Notes under the pieces: generated by a model | Databases searched by the model: none | What the model saw: the letters and a program-made list of their open reading frames with translations, nothing else | Told to the model about the DNA's origin: nothing | Translations under genes and position numbers: made by a program | NCBI GenBank assembly: GCA_964036045.1 | Contig: OZ038383.1 | Location: 60,083,725-60,147,724, forward strand | Direction of reading: 5' to 3' | DNA from: Eutreptiella sp. 'Long Island Sound 2002' | Lineage: Eukaryota > Euglenozoa > Euglenophyceae > Eutreptiales > Eutreptiaceae | DNA: 64,000 nucleotides | Part shown: in pieces, positions 43,355 through 52,871 of the stretch | How positions within the stretch are numbered: position 1 is the stretch's first letter | Layout of the letters: every line of letters begins with the position of its first letter

Positions 43355-43380
43355 ATCATATATCAGAACAAGCGAAGAAA

Positions 43381-46148
43381 TTACTTTTTCTTCGGAACAG
43401 TTTGCATCTTAGAACCCAATGCCTTAGCAACGGACGTCTTACCCTTAGGCGGTGGCTTTGCGGGCTCGCTTCTTGGTTGGGACTGATGGGCTGGCTGCTT
43501 GAATGGGGCTCGGCCCCGGTTTCCTCGGACCTCGGCTTTGCTGCCACCTTCTTCGCTGCCTTGCCCTGGGAGACCTGCGCTTCCTCCTCCTCTTCTTCCT
43601 CGCTCTCCTCCTCTTCATCCCCATCGCTCCCGTCGGATTCTGCAGCGGTAACCGACTTCGCTGCCTCAGGCTTGGAAGCAGTCTTCTTCTTCTTCGGGGC
43701 TGGTTCCCCACCAATAGACTTCCGCTTTGCAGGGGCCAGTGCTTCTGCAGCTTGACCTTTCTCAACAGTCTCTTCCTCCTTCAGCGACAACGCATCAGAA
43801 CCCACCTTGTCATCGCGAACCCAAAGGGGAATACCACAGTTTGACCAGTTGGCCTGCTGGTCCCAATCGCCAGACGCGTCCAGTTTCGACCCTTGTGTCA
43901 ATACGTGGTTCAACTGAGTCTGCACTCTGTTGACCCAATCGGAGAGACTGTCGGAGGTAACACCAAGAAGGTACATGCGAGAATCAGGCTCGATGGACGC
44001 GATCTTGCACACCAGATCCGGCTGATGATCAATGAACACAAACGCAGGCTTGAAGCTCTTATCTTGCTTCAGGTAAAAGAGGTGAGTGTCGAAATACCAC
44101 ATAACCGTCGTTATCGGAAGGTGACCGCCAAATTCAACAGGATCCATCTCCTCTACTTGAGTAGGTCCAAACGTCAGATAATTCGGAATCTGCAATGAGG
44201 GAGAAGTTATTGCGCGAGGCCTCGCACAAAGAGCAGACATAATGAGGGAATTATACCTTTCTCGACCAGCTGTCCGGTGACGAAATCAGCAACCAGCGAA
44301 CGTGAAACGTTGTAGGATCCCCTGCAGGCTTCCGTTTGACTGGCCAACTGAAGATGCAAACACGCAACATGTTAGCCATGCGCGGCGCGTTGAAATCATC
44401 ATTGAGACGCCTATCTGTTTCCGTCTCCAGCACGTCGAACAGGTTGTCAACAACAGTTTGAGAGCCGCAGATAAGGGTATCGGCATGCGCCATCTCTTCA
44501 TACAACCAGGCTGGGCACATCATCTCAGGAGCAAGATGTTCAAATATGTCGCCGTTGATGACAATCTGGTTCTTGTCAATCTCAATAAACCGCCTCGGGG
44601 GATCGTGGGCCAACGCTGCAATTCGGGTCGCCTTAATTGTGATAGTTTGACTTGACAGTAATGGATCCTGCTGTTCCACTGTGTTGAAGTCACCAGTAAC
44701 GCCAGCAGCTGGGGGGACCACACGGCTCTTGGTCGGCTCTTGACCCAGGAGTTTTCGGACGTTGAGGATTTTCAGAAAGGTGGGTTTGCCTTTCTCTGCC
44801 ACCTGCCACAGTGGTGCGCGAATCATGGATTTCCATGCCGGCCATGGACCGCTATTTTTGCCTTCAGGTTCCCGCCAATAGCCCCATGTACCAAGAGTCA
44901 CCATCAAGGCAGGCCTTCCAAGTGCAGCAACCTCTTTGCCGGTCTGCATGTCTTTGGCTAAAGAACAGAAATGGAGAAAGTGCGGCGCACCAATGCAGAA
45001 GCGGAACCCACGTCGCGTCAATGGTACGCACCTTTCTCAGGTCGAACGTACTGGCCGTTGTGCGGGTGGTCCAGATGCATTGAGACCCACTGGTCAAGGA
45101 TGATGACGTCATTCGAATTCGGCAAGGATTTAAGGGTTGTTTTTTCTTCCTGTATCACTTCTGCCACTTTCTTGTAGAACTCTGGCAACAGGATCACGTC
45201 CAGTTTCTTCAGCGCGTTCTTCGTGACTTTCTCCCCTTTGTCGTGGAACTTCTGCAGACCTTTCACAGCTTCCGGACCAGCATAGTAGGCAAACGTCATA
45301 GAATCTTTCCACAATTTATACGTCTTGTCCTGAAAGTGACAACGTTATGCGCGAGGCCTCGCGCAACGAACAGCATCGAAACAACGATTGATGAACATAC
45401 GAATTGACCAGGCTGCTTCAGTTCAGCGGTTGGAACCAGGGCACTCATCTGCACAGCATCCACAATGGCGATCTTGAGATTGCTGTACGTGTCAGCCAGG
45501 CCTCGCCGCCGCTGATCTTCAACACATCGAATGAGGTTATCTGCTGCCTCATACAGCGATATTGGCTCAACGTCTTGTGTGCTTCCTTGTGCTTGTCCCG
45601 CCAGCTTTGCACGGAAGGCCCACGGTGTCGTAGGCTTCAGAATATCGGCGATGCATGTAGTATGCCACTGCTGCAGATCCAGACACGCTTTGCGTCGCTT
45701 CTCCCGAATCTTCGCAATCGCTTCCACGCTGTGCTGTCCAGATACACACCAATAATCGCCATCTGCAAATATCAGACACGTCTATGCGCGAGGGCTCGCG
45801 CAACGAGAAGAGCGAACGGTCGGTTGGCAATATACTATTATCTTTTCAGAGAACGACGTGTAATGGGCCTGTTGGCGGTGCTGCTTCGAGTGACTCAATA
45901 CGCTTCTGCAGTAACTTCGTATCTTTCCGTCTAATCTGCCCCTTTGTCTTCTCCTGGTCGATTCTTACGTTGTCCAGCTCAACCTCCACCTGCCTCCCAT
46001 CCGGTTTCAGGTGGTCCTCGATGTCAGTACCCAAGGTTAAGGCAGGATCTGGTTTTTCCTTCTTCTTACGCCCCTTCTTTGGTGTTCCAGCCTCCGATCC
46101 TGAGGTCCCAGGGACATAGTCGGTATCTTCTTGTTCCTCTGCTGTTTT
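43381..46148 (-). CDS. Six-exon gene, conserved-looking protein of unknown function
   Basis: Exons on the minus strand: about 46148-45970, 45868-45836, 45733-45401, 45329-45032, 44957-44257, and 44189 to a stop. The introns are GT-AG, mostly 67-102 nt, and join phases consistently. The first exon is acidic/Lys-rich (PKKGRKKKEKPDP). The middle ~600 residues look globular (for example LGTWGYWREPEGKNSGPWP, LITIKA-type strands). The tail has an Asp/Glu run and Lys-rich ends. The last exon can stop at 43356 in the long frame, or, after an unmodelled shift, at TAA 43381 following KALGSKMQTVPKKK. The third exon could instead begin at the better acceptor at 45762, but then the frame fails. The 5' end is not established. 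Charged tails suggest a nuclear protein; I do not recognise the family. Confidence 0.65.
44190..44256 (-). other. 67-nt intron carrying the palindrome
   Basis: GTATAATTCC...CATTGCAG. The palindrome arms lie at 44212-44227, with one mismatch (GCAC for GCGC). Removing the intron joins SRK to IPN in frame. Confidence 0.8.
44958..45031 (-). other. 74-nt intron without the palindrome
   Basis: GTGCGTACC...TTCTTTAG. Removing it joins RPEK to AKDMQ in frame. This intron lacks the palindrome and serves as a contrast to its neighbours. Confidence 0.8.
45330..45400 (-). other. 71-nt intron carrying the palindrome
   Basis: GTATGTTCATC...CACTTTCAG, with the perfect 16-bp palindrome at 45349-45364. Removing it joins QPGQF to DKTYK in frame. 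Confidence 0.85.
45734..45835 (-). other. Intron carrying the palindrome (acceptor uncertain)
   Basis: The donor is GTATATTGCC at 45835. The acceptor is either TTTGCAG (intron end 45763) or GGACAG (intron end 45734); only the latter keeps the frame. A GG-centred palindrome lies at 45786-45801. Confidence 0.6.
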
Positions 46149-46329
46149 TTAGGCGGGGCTTGCCATTCTGCGATAAGGAGAAAGGCTGTTTTGAGGGAAA
46201 CATAACATTGAAAAGGGTTAAAATCGTCGTCGATAATGCATATGTGAGGCGCTTTTAGCGAATACGAGTACAGTATGGTTGAGAATGCAAAACTGAAGGG
46301 GCTCGGCACTGTTTTTGACTGTCAACCTT

Positions 46330-46345
46330 GCGCGAGGCCTCGCGC
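46330..46345. repeat. Palindrome GCGCGAGGCCTCGCGC
   Basis: Perfect copy in the spacer between the two minus-strand genes, possibly within a 5' intron (a donor-like CAACAG|GTTAGT lies just upstream on the minus strand). Confidence 0.9.
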
Positions 46346-46384
46346 AAGAGAGGGGGTGTACTAACCTGTTGTTCCATGCTGTTT

Positions 46385-46400
46385 GCGCGAGGCCTCGCGC
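46385..46400. repeat. Palindrome GCGCGAGGCCTCGCGC
   Basis: Perfect copy directly after the stop codon of the 46402-47592 frame. Confidence 0.9.
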
Positions 46401-46401
46401 A

Positions 46402-47592
46402 TCACTGCATGTTCTCCAATCTTCTTTGAGCATTTCGCAGCGTGTCGGCCTCTCTCTGTTTCTCCAACACACTGCGTTGGGGGATCAGCTCCGACAGTTT
46501 TCGCTTAAAACCAGCCTTAAGCGGCCCCTGCTGCGTTAGCACAAACAACACAGACACAAGGACTTGTTTGTAGTGGTTAGAACCCTTTGGAATTAGAAGA
46601 GACAGTGGAAAGTTAGGTACACCCCTGCGCGGCCAATGCGCCTGAATTGTACAGTTAGGCTCAGCACACCACCTAACCCAAGGCACATATACACGCTCTG
46701 CGTTCAGGTAAGCAGTTAACCGCTGACACACGGAATTGCCATAGGAATTGGGGATTTTGCAGACGTTCACCCTGTGACCTTTTTTGGGGATAGTGATGAG
46801 ATGATACAGATGGTCAACAGCTTCAATGGTTACTGCACCTCTGTTTTGGCCCTTCTTTGTCACAAGGCTGGAAGGCAGACTTTCACATAACTCCTCGGCA
46901 AAATCCTTCCCAGGCATGGCTGTGTGCCATGCAGTGTGGCACAATAGCGCAGTTGCAACAGTGCGTTCGTATTTTAAAAGTGTGTCCCCCATGTTCAAAC
47001 GGTCTAACAGACACATAACAATCTGCAATCCCTCAGAAGCAAAAACACCCGTGTTGGCCGTCACCCCGGCCCAATAGCACTGTCTAACGAGGTGACCTAG
47101 GTATAGTAACATAGGACAGTATTGTGTTAACTGAACCTGTATGGCCTTACACACAGCGTAACGGAGGCGTCCTCGCCGATTTACAGGAAGTGCTAGCCCA
47201 AGGGAATGACATTTTCTGTTAAGGCGCCGTATGTGGGGGCCCATACCCAACAGCAGTGCGCCAACAGTTATCTCCATTGTGATCAGCTTGGGAAAACAGG
47301 GGACTGTGTCACCGCTGCGCAACAAACCTTTACGGAAGAAAGTCAAGATCGTCCAAAATGAGCGAAATGTTTGTGTAACACAAAACTTGTACGCGTGCCA
47401 GAAGCCATACAATATAGGGTGTGACCGCAAGAAAAGCCGGACATTCCAACCCGTTGTTTTTTTACCGTACATCATCTTACAAATGCGGTAATGGATGTTC
47501 TTATCACATAAAACAGGCACCACTGGTCGAGTGTGCTGCGCCAAGTCCCTAGTGAATTGCAATAGATTAAGCAGCGAGACGTTGCCGCTCAC
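46402..47592 (-). CDS. Unrecognised 396-aa protein, part of an interrupted gene
   Basis: Open minus-strand frame whose first residues (VSGNVSLL) follow AAAAG and may be a continuation rather than a start: GTGAGC there also resembles a splice donor. The protein is rich in Leu, Arg and Cys, with aromatic motifs such as KNIHYRICKMMYG and HPILYGFWHAYKF. The preceding frame (47604-47824) ends HIGDPFV. The repeated copy at 62214-63021 shows the same two frames. It could be a transposase-like or multicopy protein, but I see no firm catalytic triad. The end near 46402 is Arg/Glu-rich. Confidence 0.5.
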   Translation of the reverse strand: MSGNVSLLNLLQFTRDLAQHTRPVVPVLCDKNIHYRICKMMYGKKTTGWNVRLFLRSHPILYGFWHAYKFCVTQTFRSFWTILTFFRKGLLRSGDTVPCFPKLITMEITVGALLLGMGPHIRRLNRKCHSLGLALPVNRRGRLRYAVCKAIQVQLTQYCPMLLYLGHLVRQCYWAGVTANTGVFASEGLQIVMCLLDRLNMGDTLLKYERTVATALLCHTAWHTAMPGKDFAEELCESLPSSLVTKKGQNRGAVTIEAVDHLYHLITIPKKGHRVNVCKIPNSYGNSVCQRLTAYLNAERVYVPWVRWCAEPNCTIQAHWPRRGVPNFPLSLLIPKGSNHYKQVLVSVLFVLTQQGPLKAGFKRKLSELIPQRSVLEKQREADTLRNAQRRLENMQ

Positions 47593-47824
47593 CTTTTCTT
47601 TACTTAGACAAAGGGGTCGCCAATGTGGTCTCTTGGCAGGTACAGGGCGAATAATGTCAAGCGGCGCCCTAATGTTTCGAACAACAGGTCGCGTGCTTGC
47701 AAATCATAGATCACACAGAATACGTGCAAATGATCCCTCGGTGTTCCCCAGCATGCGTGCAACAACAGGAACACGCCGTTCAAGCTCTTCCAGGCTAGGA
47801 TGACCATGCCACTAGCGCGGTGCA
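47017..47824 (-). repeat. 808-bp direct duplicate, left copy (flanks LINE-B)
   Basis: Matches 62214-63021 without indels and with about a dozen substitutions by eye (around 1.5%). The left copy is continuous with the rest of the gene to its left. At its right end LINE-B begins with a short tandem repeat. Confidence 0.92.
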
Positions 47825-47840
47825 GGTAGGTAGGTAGGTG
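47825..47840 (-). repeat. LINE-B 3' tail, (CCTA)n
   Basis: GGTAGGTAGGTAGGTG on the plus strand, i.e. repeated CACCTACC on the element strand, directly at the junction with the host duplicate. Such microsatellite tails mark the 3' ends of several LINE clades. Confidence 0.8.
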
Positions 47841-50174
47841 CACTCGGTCGTGGAGAGGCGCCCCATTGTTTCCCCTTGGCGTCGTGCCTGTGACGAACAG
47901 GAAGAGGCTCCGCGCGTGAAGAGGGGAGGCGGCTTACTTCCCGCTAGACCTGACTGTTGGCCCCCAACAAAGCGGCCCCGGGCAACGCCGGGAGGGCTGA
48001 TCGCCGCCAGCGTGACGTGCTTGTCTCGCCGGGAGGGTGTGCCCCCGTGCTTGCGCACGTCCCCGCCTTTGGGCGGAACCCTAGAGGTTCACCGGACGTC
48101 CTGGCGTATCCCGTTCCCAAGGCATGCATGCACGTTCTTGGTACTAGGGTTCCGAGGCGCCTGGGTGTCGCACGCTCCGCCTCGAGTCTCAAAGCAGCGC
48201 AGGCCTTAGGATGCTGCCCTACCCCCGGTCTCCGGATCTCGTTTGGCCGGGTCACCTGCATGGGACGGGCTGCCTCAGTGCCCGGGCTGTGGGCACTGGG
48301 TTTCCTACTGTTGTGCGGCGTTTGTGTTTGGGTCCTGTTGGCGGTTGGGTGTGGGTTTTGTTAACCCCGCCAGTCCTGGCTGGGGTCTTGGGTGGGTGTG
48401 TTTGGGCACGGTTTGTGGTGTTGTCCCTCTAGTGTCGGCTGTTTGTGGTGTTCGTGGTTGGGCTTCGGTTTCGGCCTGCTTTTGGGACGTTTGTGGTTTC
48501 GTGGGCGCCCTGCTTGCCCCCCGCCGTTTCCGGTTCCGGCGTGCGGTGTGGGCGTGTGTGCTGGGCCCGGGTCTCGGCTGTGCCCAGCCCTTCTTGGCTG
48601 GGTTGTCGGGGTGTGTTTTTTGCGCTTTTTTTTCTCTTTTTTTTTTTCTGTCCCGTTTTTTCTGGTCTCTGTCCCTCCATCCCCTTTCTTACGGGCTGGG
48701 CTGGTGGCTCTCTTTTTTTTTTTTTTCGTTTCGGTGTCCCTTTTCCCCGTGGGCCGCTGTTTCTGGCTTGGTGTTGCCGGTTTTGGGTGGGCGGTCCCCC
48801 TGTGCCTCTATGGGGGTCCTGTCTTCGGTGCCTTCTGGGGGGGGGGGGTTGGCCGCCTCTGGTGGTGTTGGCGGGCAGTTTGGCGGCTGTGGGCTGTTTT
48901 CGTGCCTTTTCCCCCTCCCCCCTTCTTCTTTTTTTTTTTTGGGGGGGGGGGGCTTGCCTGTTCCTGCCTCTGCCTTCCCTGGGCTGGCGCACGCACTGGC
49001 CTGCATTCAGTGTTGTCTTCCGGGCTGCTGTTTCCAGTTGCGTTCTGTGTGGCCGCGTTCCGGCCCCATGGGTCGGGTGGGCTCTGTACACGGTGGGCTC
49101 GGCGCACCTTCTTGCCGGGTTAGGTCCTGGCTCTGCCGGCTGGGCGGCTGCGCCAGGCGGCTGCTTGTGGTTTTGGGTTAGGGGGCTGGGGTTGTTCGTG
49201 TCCTTTCCCCTCCGCGGTGCCGGCTGTAATCTTCTGGGTGGTCCGCCACCGTTGTCGCCAGGCGCGCTGTGGCCCCGTGTGTGGCCTGCGGTGCTGGTGT
49301 GTGGCCTGCTGGCGCGGCGCCTTCCAGTGTGTGCGGTGGCTGGCTTTGGTTAGTCCTTCAGGTTAGGGTCAGTTGTGTCGTGTTGTGCCGCTCTGTGCCG
49401 CGTCGCGTCGCGTCGTGCTGTGGCGCGTTGCACTGTGGCGCGCTGTGGTGCGGTGTGCCGTGGTCTCGTGTGGTGCCGCGGTGGGTCAGTGGAGGTCAGC
49501 CTGGCCTGTGTCCTGGTGCGGAGTTCGGGCCAGAGTGGGGCTGGCTGGTGGCTGGGCGGTGCGGTTAGGTGTGGGTGTCTCACTGGGTCCGTGCTGTCGG
49601 GGCTTGGGTGTGCCGCTCGGGCTGGTGGGTCGGGTAGGTCGTTCGCGTGACGGTCCGTGGGGTTGCCCTCCCTGGGGGCCTGTGCCTTGGTCCCGTGTCC
49701 TCTGGGGGTTTCGGTCCCTAGTCCTGGGTGCCTCGGCCGTGCCTTCGTCCTCTTCCGGTGCCTGTGAGGTGGCCCTTGTGGTGGCCGGGGTCGTCGCCTG
49801 GCGGTGAGGGCGTGGTGGTGCGCCGTGCGGCGGCGTTCCCTGTGGCTTCCTCTGTGGGTGTGGCCCGTTCTCCCCGTGTAGGTGTGCCCTCCATTCTCCG
49901 TGTGGTTTCCGGTGGCCGCTGGGCGTGCGCTGGTGTGATCCGCATGGCGTCCGATGTTTGCTTCGGTGGTGTGTGTTGGGGTGTTTGGTGGGGGTGGGGC
50001 GGCAGTGGTCCCCCTGTCGTGATGTGCCCTTCCTGGGTGTGGGTTGTGGTGCCTGCCGTGGTGCCCTTTTCCTCCGTGTCTTGGTCCCCGCTCCTGCCCC
50101 TTCCTGGTTCTTGGGCGGTTTCCTGCCCCCATGTGGTGTCGCTTCCGGCGTCCTGTCCCTGCGAGTGCCTGCCC
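47841..50174 (-). other. LINE-B 3' region
   Basis: Non-coding by context, GT-rich on the plus strand, with T and G homopolymers at 48630-48960. Long frames on either strand (for example 48243-49181 plus) are low-complexity and show no domain. Confidence 0.55.
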
Positions 50175-52871
50175 TCACTTTGGGCTCCTCCGTGCCCTCT
50201 TGCCTGAGTGCTCCTTGGTGCCCCTTGCCGTTCCCTTGCCCTTGTCCTGCCCCTTCCTGGTGTGGTGGTGGCGGGAGGGGCGGGTTGGGGAGGGGGCGCC
50301 GGCGGCCCAGGCCTGGGGGTGGGTGGCCTGGAGCCACTGGCGGAGGGCCTGGGGGGTGTAGGGGGGGCGGAGGCCCTGGACCGCATTGCGGAGGAGGGCC
50401 TCCCATGCCGCTTGCGGCATGATGGCCTCCGGGGCGGCCTTGTTGGGGTTTGCGGGGGTGTGGGTGCGCACCTCCTCGAAGGTATGCACCATGTGCACCC
50501 CTTCGTGCCTTCCCGCTCCTCCGGCCCACTTCATCCAGCGGCGGAGCTCCTTCAGAGCGGGGGGAGACCACCAGGCGAGGTGGGCGGGGGCCCGGGGGGG
50601 GGAGGGGTCCGTGCCCGTGGTCCTGGAGCGGCGGGGGGAGGACGTGGACCTGCGGTGGTGGCGGGGGTGGCGGTGCCTGGGGGAGCGGGAGCGGCGGTGG
50701 CGGAGGCTGGGGGTGGAGGACGGGTACGGGCGGAGGGGGGAGCGGGAGGGGGAGGTGGACATGGGGCGGCGGTGGCGCGCTCGGTGGCGTCCGGGGGAGC
50801 GGGAGTGGTGGTGGCGGGGGCTGGGGGTGGTGGATGGGTACGGGCGGCGGGGGGAACGGGGAGCCCGGCGGGGCGTGTGGGGGGAGGGGGAGGCGGACGT
50901 GGGGCGGCAGTGGCGTGCCTGGCTGCGTCGGGGGGAGCGGGAGTGGTGGTGGCGGGGGCTGGGGGTGGGGGTCTTGTTCGGGCGGTGGGGGGAGGGGGAG
51001 GCGGACATGGGGCGGCGGTGGCGCTCGTGGTGGTGCCCGGGGGAGTGGGAGCGACAGGAGCGGGGTCCCGGGGGGTCGTGGTGGCACCTGGGGGAGCGGG
51101 AGCGGCGCGAGTGGGGGGTTGAGGCGCGGTGGGAGTGTGGGCGCCGTGGGCGAGTGTGTCTTGCGGGGGGGGAGCGGGAGCGCTGCCGTTTGCGGGACCG
51201 GGCCTCATCGCTCGAGTCGGGCCAGTCCGGAGGCGTCAGCGGCCCCTGGGGGGCCTCGCGCGGTGCCGCCTGGTACCGGGGGGGGGGGGGGAGGTCCCCC
51301 GTCGTCCATGGATCCGCCACGTAGGGGTGTGGTGGCGGTAGCGGCTGGTGGTGTGGGTCGAGTGGCTGTCCTTGGCGGGGTTGGGCCTGGGGGGCCCCTT
51401 CGGCGTGGACGTGGTGGCCGGGGGGGTACGGATACGGTTCCTGGTACGGGGGTGGTGGCTGGTACGGGGGGGCTGGCCCCTGGCGGTAGGTGGGGTATGC
51501 GGGTGGAGCGCTCGGTGGCTGCCATCCCATCCGCTGGTGCTGTTCGTGCACGGGGGGTTGTGGCCTGGTGGGGTAGGGCGGTGGGCAGTGGTAGTGGTGG
51601 GGGTGGTGTTGGCAGTGGTGGTGGTGGGGCCGCTGGTGGTGGTGGTGTGGGTAGTGGTGGGGTTGGTGTTGCGGGTATGGCCCATGGAACCCTTGTGGGT
51701 TTTCCGGTCCCCCTTGTGGGGGTGGGGGGTTGGGCATCGTGGGCAGTTTCCGGGGCTGCACTATGTGGTGGGCAGATGGGGCGGGTTGGGGGCCGGGCTT
51801 GACAGTGACGGTGGTCGAGGGGTCCCACGTCCTTGGGTCGGTTTGGCCGGCGGTGTGGTGGTTTGTCGGGGATGGATGACGGGGCGCTTGGTGACGGGGA
51901 TGCGGACGAGGGCTTTGACGGGGTCGTGCTGGGTGGCCGCCTCTGCGGTGGTGGTGGGTGCCGGCGGGAGGCGGGCGCGGGTTGCGGTTGGTGGGGGGTG
52001 CTGGCTTGGGCGAGGGTCCGGGCGGGGGTGGTGTCAGGTGGGTTTGTGTCGTTGCGTTTGTGGTGTTGTGTGTGCTGGCGTGGGCGCCGGCTTGGGTTTG
52101 GGGTCGGGTTTGGGGTTGGGGTCCGGTTCCAGGTTGAGGAGTACCTCTGTCCGGAGGTGTGAGGGCGCCGATGTCGGGTCGGGGGTCGTCCCGGTGCGTT
52201 GCCGGGGTGCCCGAGTCGCCTGTGTGGGGGTTGGGGGGTCGGTGTGTGCGGCCCCGGCCTTGGCCCTTTGCCGTGGCCTTGAGGATGAGGGCGGCGGGGA
52301 GGGGGGGGTCGGAGGATGAGGTGGAGGAGGTGGACGAGGCTGAGGATGGGGAGGAGGTGGTGGACGCGGGTTGGGCTGTGATGCGGGCGGGCTTGTGGGC
52401 GGCTGCTTCTGCTGCGGCCACGGCGGGTGTGTGTGGGTTGTCGAGTGTGGGGGGCGGTGAAGAGTGTCCGGCGGGTGGGTGTGTGGTCGGCGTGTGCTGG
52501 TGTTCGGGCGGGTGGGGGAGGCCCGTGTCGCGGGGCCCGGGGATGCGCGCGATGGCGGGCGTGTGTGGGTCTCCGGTTGAGCAGCGAGAGGGGGGGGGCA
52601 TGGGCGGGGATTGTGCGGCAGGGTGTGCTGTGTCGGTGTATGTGTCCGCTTGCCGCGGCGCGCTTGCGTGGGCAGTTGTAAGCCGGGCGGTTTGGAGGAG
52701 AAGCTTGCCGTCTTCTGCTGCCGCGGCAAGGATTTCGCAGACGAGCTTGCGTATCTGGTGGACCTCTTGGTCAGTGGTGGGAAGGGGGTATGCTAGCTTT
52801 GGGCTAAGACCCGCGCGGTTGAGGACCCTGTGGATGGCGTGGTACCCGCAGGTGAGGGACTGCTGCGGTCT
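50175..52871 (-). CDS. LINE-B C-terminal part: protease Cys site, His-rich and RS-rich regions
   Basis: Frame ending at TGA 50175-50177. It starts with QQSLTCGYHAIHRVL (Cys codon 52848-52850), the Gln/Cys end of a Ulp1-like protease whose first half lies in the other frame. Then come a Pro/Thr-rich linker, a His/Tyr-rich stretch (about 51520-51680), and a long Arg-Ser segment (about 50600-51200) with repeated HHHSRSP-type units. Last is a compact helical region (LKELRRWMKWAG ... LRQWLQATHP) and a basic tail. The RS repeats resemble those of splicing SR proteins and could bind RNA or partner proteins. The shift of frame occurs at a run of 15 C (plus-strand G 52872-52886). Confidence 0.65.
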   Translation of the reverse strand, partial: RPQQSLTCGYHAIHRVLNRAGLSPKLAYPLPTTDQEVHQIRKLVCEILAAAAEDGKLLLQTARLTTAHASAPRQADTYTDTAHPAAQSPPMPPPSRCSTGDPHTPAIARIPGPRDTGLPHPPEHQHTPTTHPPAGHSSPPPTLDNPHTPAVAAAEAAAHKPARITAQPASTTSSPSSASSTSSTSSSDPPLPAALILKATAKGQGRGRTHRPPNPHTGDSGTPATHRDDPRPDIGALTPPDRGTPQPGTGPQPQTRPQTQAGAHASTHNTTNATTQTHLTPPPPGPSPKPAPPTNRNPRPPPAGTHHHRRGGHPARPRQSPRPHPRHQAPRHPSPTNHHTAGQTDPRTWDPSTTVTVKPGPQPAPSAHHIVQPRKLPTMPNPPPPQGGPENPQGFHGPYPQHQPHHYPHHHHQRPHHHHCQHHPHHYHCPPPYPTRPQPPVHEQHQRMGWQPPSAPPAYPTYRQGPAPPYQPPPPYQEPYPYPPGHHVHAEGAPQAQPRQGQPLDPHHQPLPPPHPYVADPWTTGDLPPPPRYQAAPREAPQGPLTPPDWPDSSDEARSRKRQRSRSPPARHTRPRRPHSHRASTPHSRRSRSPRCHHDPPGPRSCRSHSPGHHHERHRRPMSASPSPHRPNKTPTPSPRHHHSRSPRRSQARHCRPTSASPSPHTPRRAPRSPRRPYPSTTPSPRHHHSRSPGRHRARHRRPMSTSPSRSPLRPYPSSTPSLRHRRSRSPRHRHPRHHRRSTSSPRRSRTTGTDPSPPRAPAHLAWWSPPALKELRRWMKWAGGAGRHEGVHMVHTFEEVRTHTPANPNKAAPEAIMPQAAWEALLRNAVQGLRPPYTPQALRQWLQATHPQAWAAGAPSPTRPSRHHHTRKGQDKGKGTARGTKEHSGKRARRSPK

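Noticed and set aside
48243-49353. Plus-strand frames of 240-310 residues
   Set aside because: Phe/Gly/Cys-rich translations of T- and G-homopolymers in the LINE-B 3' region; no domains, and several frames are open at once.
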